Source of the DNA: Kalmusia sp. IMI 367209
Lineage: Eukaryota; Ascomycota; Dothideomycetes; Pleosporales; Didymosphaeriaceae
Length of the DNA: 64,000 nucleotides
Assembly (NCBI GenBank): GCA_027946365.1
Contig: JAPEUQ010000001.1
Location: forward strand, 3,782,001-3,846,000
Direction of reading: 5' to 3'
The first letter of the stretch is position 1; the number at the start of each line of letters is the position of its first letter. The notes under the pieces were generated by a model. That model did not search any database. It saw nothing but the letters and a program-made list of their open reading frames with translations, and was not told where the DNA came from. Shown here one piece after another: positions 60,868 through 64,000 of this stretch. The translations under genes were made by a program, and so were the position numbers.

Positions 60868-62406
60868 ATGTCTCTCGAGCCTTCATCTGAAACAAATTCT
60901 GAGATTCTTCCACGAGCTCTACGGGCTTCACGAGCTGCATGTCAGCGTTGCCATAAATACAAAGAAAAGTGCCACTTCACGCATGGTCAATCATCATGCT
61001 TCAACTGCCACCGCTTGCAGAAACCGTGCCATGCCCGCCAAAGGAAACGAATGGGCAGAAAGCCAATCGCGAACGAGTTTCGCTACGGGAGCTCCTCTAT
61101 CATGGAGCTTGTGTCCGACTTTAAGCCTCAGGATGAATTGAATCAACCACTTCCCTGCGCCGTGCAGGTGCCTGTCACCACTACATTGTCTATCAAGTCT
61201 ACTTTAGCTCAATCCAGTGTCAGAAATTACTCTATAAAGGCACTTCAGACCTCGAGCGTCCTGAGCACATGCTCCCTTGAAAAGTTATCTCCACATCACG
61301 AACAGGTTAATAAGATCCTTTCCACGAGAGAATCCTTCTTTGAAGCCAACCGCCACTTCATGCTGGGTCAGAGTTTCGTCGACGGATTTCATGCCACAGT
61401 ACTGCTACTGTTTCGCCACAGTCCTTACATCTTGACAGAAGCATATAGTGTTCTTATAGAGTTGATGAGCAGTCAGCCAACGCAACTGCAATATTGGGAA
61501 GAGCGAAATGTTACGATTGCTGCTCGTTGCCTCCACCGTTTCCGAGAACTGTCATCATCAGTCGCAAAAATGCAGGACGCCGCCGTGGTCATCATGCTCG
61601 GGCAGATTCTACTTGCCTACAACGCTCTTCTGCCATTAGGCTCCTCCACGTCCATTATCACACGTTGCACATTGACCAGTGCAAAGCAATGGTATCCTGC
61701 TCTGCGCAGTCTGCCCCAGTTCGACAATATTATCATCCCTCCGGTCTTTTTAGATACCATCGATTGTCTAATCAGGCGTGATATACCCGTGGTTCGACTT
61801 CAAGTCATATCCCGCTGCGTGGTGGACAGGTTCTCAGGACTTAGTTCGTCACTATTACCCTACCTCTTCGATTTATGCGAACACAGTCACGCGGCAAAGA
61901 CAGCAACAGTTCCGACGCCGTCGGCGGGGATTGATGTTTATAAAGATATTGAGAGGAAAATAGCGGCATGGACCCCACCATATTACCCACTGTCCACCAC
62001 AAGTTTCACCGCATCAGAGCACAAAGCCATGTTATCGCAGGCTTACGCATACCGTCAAGCAGCTTTACTCATTATTCATCGCTTGCGCTACCCCCTGGGA
62101 ACCGAAGATGGCGTTGCACGCGGTTATGCGAACTGTATACTCGAAGAAATATCGCAATTATTGAGTTGGCCACGCAATGGAGCGACTGGGTTGTTGGTAG
62201 ATTTCCCTCTCTTGGTCGCATCGATAGAGATACCCGTACGCGGCGAAGAGATTTTCCGAGCATTCGAGCCAATCCGATATCGGAAGTGGAAGTCGAAGTA
62301 TACTCTCGAGTTTCTCGACTATGTTAGAAGAAAGCGGGCGTGGGGTTATCGGGGCTTGTGGTTTGATCTTGTCGACGAGGGGTTTCTGGGAGACTTTCTC
62401 CCTTGA
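60868..62406 (+). CDS. Zn2Cys6 transcription factor with basic region
   Basis: Single exon, 512 residues. ATG 60868 is in frame; an ATG at 60861 is out of frame. The cluster has spacing C-x2-C-x6-C-x8-C-x2-C-x6-C (CQRCHKYKEKC, CFNCHRLQKPC), directly followed by ARQRKRMGRKP, an AT-hook-like basic patch. The regulatory region is helical (LLLFRHSPYILTEAYSVLIE). No full fungal_trans signature is evident. A nuclear regulator, likely of the facing AATase gene; that link is inference from position. Confidence 0.9.
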   Translation: MSLEPSSETNSEILPRALRASRAACQRCHKYKEKCHFTHGQSSCFNCHRLQKPCHARQRKRMGRKPIANEFRYGSSSIMELVSDFKPQDELNQPLPCAVQVPVTTTLSIKSTLAQSSVRNYSIKALQTSSVLSTCSLEKLSPHHEQVNKILSTRESFFEANRHFMLGQSFVDGFHATVLLLFRHSPYILTEAYSVLIELMSSQPTQLQYWEERNVTIAARCLHRFRELSSSVAKMQDAAVVIMLGQILLAYNALLPLGSSTSIITRCTLTSAKQWYPALRSLPQFDNIIIPPVFLDTIDCLIRRDIPVVRLQVISRCVVDRFSGLSSSLLPYLFDLCEHSHAAKTATVPTPSAGIDVYKDIERKIAAWTPPYYPLSTTSFTASEHKAMLSQAYAYRQAALLIIHRLRYPLGTEDGVARGYANCILEEISQLLSWPRNGATGLLVDFPLLVASIEIPVRGEEIFRAFEPIRYRKWKSKYTLEFLDYVRRKRAWGYRGLWFDLVDEGFLGDFLP

Positions 62407-63264
62407 CTTCACGTCTGCGGTCACGAACACAATATCACCCATTTTGTACGGAAGACGAAATTCACTGCATATGTACATACTCAACTGTAGACACAACGGC
62501 TTGTCGCTTCATTTTGGTGACCCAGAGCGAAGAGACCGTCGCAAGTCTAAGGCATCCTAACTGACGGATGGTTATCGAGTCTCGCCTCTAGCATCCGTTT
62601 GCGGCGTTCAGCTCCGCCGCTTAGACTTGTGGAGTTCGCGTCCGCCCGCTGTCAAGGATTAGCGTTTCACGTCTAACAAGGGAACAGCAAACTATCTTAC
62701 CGACTTTCTTCGCCTCTGCTAAATAAACTTTTGCATGCTTCATCCTGACACGCGAGACTCGTAATCGCATCAGCTATAAGGTTTGCGCCACTGCACGTCA
62801 AGCCTTGCATCTGGGGTCACTTGACAACGCGTAGCTCCGCGCTTTCTCTCGATTGGCGGGGCATCGTCGCGGAAGTTCATGCGATTGGCATTTTCCATTG
62901 ACGAGGTCCGCATGGCTGTGGTAAAGACCGCGACCGTGGATGCAGGATTCTATCATTGACGAATAGGGAATATTTCCTAGTGCTTGCTAAGTGCACCATG
63001 AGTTCGCACTTGACTACATAGCCTGATAGCTCAAGGAGATCTGCGAGCATCAAATCGCACCATGTTGAGTGACGGACAGGCAATGTGAAAGGTCTGAACT
63101 TGGGATCGAGACATCTGGCTGTCCTCCTGGGCTTGTTGGTAGCGCGATCGACATCGGGTAGTCTTCCCGCGTACCCTCCTATATGCAGGCCTTCGGCCTC
63201 TGTATCATTGTAGAGAGTTTCTTTTGGTTCGTTCTTTGGGGTGGGCATCTCTTGCGCTGCAGCG
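62407..63264. other. intergenic
   Basis: No gene is supported; the frame 62877-63356 on the minus strand overlaps the next gene and lacks family features. Confidence 0.45.
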
Positions 63265-64000
63265 ATGGATCCAAGCCTCATCCCTTCACCGCCGAGCGAG
63301 ACTGCGAAAGAGTGGGCGCGTGCTTTTGCTGGGATGACAATCACGTTGAACATCATCGCGCTTCTGGTCTTTGGGGGAAGGTTATATACAAGATGCGTTC
63401 CGACTTTTCGTTTGAATGCTGACGACTATGTCATCTCCATAGCCTGGGTAAGCAAAACAGTAATGCTCGTCAGAGCTGCTACTGACTCACAACGTAGCTT
63501 CTTATCGTCCTCGAATCAGTTTTCCTCCTCCTAACCGTTCCTTTTGTTCTCGGTCGCGACCCTTCCACCATCACTCTTCAGGATCTCGAGAATTCAAGCA
63601 GATATGCGGTTATCGCACAGCCCCTGTGGGCCTGGGGGATGGCAGCCATCAAGGATTCGATCGCGCTGATGCTACTCCGTCTCGAAACGAACATTCACCT
63701 ACGTCGATTCCTGTGGGCTAACATGACTCTTCAAGTCGTGCTGGCATTGTACAACATGATCGCGCAGCTCCTACAGTGCTTTCCTCTGCATAAAGTTTGG
63801 GATCTCTTGGGCGTGGTACCTGGCAGGTGTTGGAGCGCGGAGGCAGTCAAGATCAATCTCATCTGCCAGTCAGCCATCATTGTGGCAACGGACCTGATCT
63901 TTGCACTCATGCCGATCAGCTTCCTACGGAAAGTGCAGCGCCCAATTCGCGAGCGAGTCGTCATCGGTGGTCTCATGGCTCTCGGCGTGCTCGCCAGTGC
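63265..64000 (+). CDS. rhodopsin-domain (PTH11-like) membrane protein, 3' end outside
   Basis: Exon 1 63265-63447 (61 codons, ends LNADDYVISIAW), intron 63448-63497, exon 2 from 63498 open to the window edge. Hydrophobic segments: MTITLNIIALLVFGGRLYTR, LLIVLESVFLLLTVPFVLG, IAQPLWAWGMAAIKDSIALM, LVL-rich TM4 near 63731, and IICQSAIIV-like TM5 (ICQSAIIVATDLIFALMPIS). The break after ISIAW is placed exactly as in the gene at 19314 (after IILAW). That shared intron position supports common ancestry. About 228 residues are inside; the C-terminal helices are cut off. Confidence 0.85.

Overview
The window is nuclear DNA of a filamentous ascomycete (Pezizomycotina; the gene set would fit a Dothideomycete, but the class is an inference). 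Most protein-coding genes are broken by short GT-AG introns (mostly 45-80 bp). Typical fungal families are present: Zn2Cys6 transcription factors, rhodopsin-domain (PTH11-like) membrane proteins, a Clr5/ankyrin protein, MFS transporters, secreted esterases and peptidases. I rebuilt exon chains by hand; every accepted chain closes in frame over canonical splice sites. No tRNA, rRNA, CRISPR array or intact transposon was recognised.

Left part (1-24200) is mainly housekeeping: a secreted type-B carboxylesterase, a SET-domain protein, a thioredoxin-fold AhpC/TSA-like protein, glutathione-dependent formaldehyde dehydrogenase, a two-domain ABM-like protein, a small probable mitochondrial membrane protein, mitochondrial DNA polymerase gamma (MIP1), a RING E3 ligase, a rhodopsin-domain membrane protein, a possible 98-residue gene, and a Ser/Pro-rich protein.

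Middle part (25500-46300) is secretory and metabolic: a TAP-like serine hydrolase, a Gfo/Idh/MocA oxidoreductase, a zinc carboxypeptidase (M14) and V-ATPase subunit c (VMA3). Then come two divergent pairs that look like small functional modules. One is a quinone-oxidoreductase-like MDR enzyme facing a Zn2Cys6 regulator, with CCGCGG-type inverted repeats between them. The other is an FMN-dependent NtaA/DszA-family monooxygenase facing an ACS-type MFS transporter, with a TGCGAT-T-ATCGCA palindrome between them. A second carboxylesterase follows, carrying two frameshifts.

Right part (47100-64000) is accessory: a second rhodopsin-domain protein, a TRI12-like MFS exporter, a 1230-residue Clr5-ankyrin protein, an alcohol-acetyltransferase-like enzyme divergent from another Zn2Cys6 regulator, and a third rhodopsin-domain gene cut by the window end.

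Long gene-free stretches (8347-10159, 24183-25527, 36617-38279, 43332-44496, 48445-51059, 53160-54818) hold minisatellites and palindromes rather than genes. Three otherwise intact genes (MIP1, the Ser/Pro-rich gene, the second esterase) carry single-base frameshifts; in MIP1 and the esterase they fall at G/C homopolymers. These are either assembly errors or real lesions, and re-sequencing would decide.
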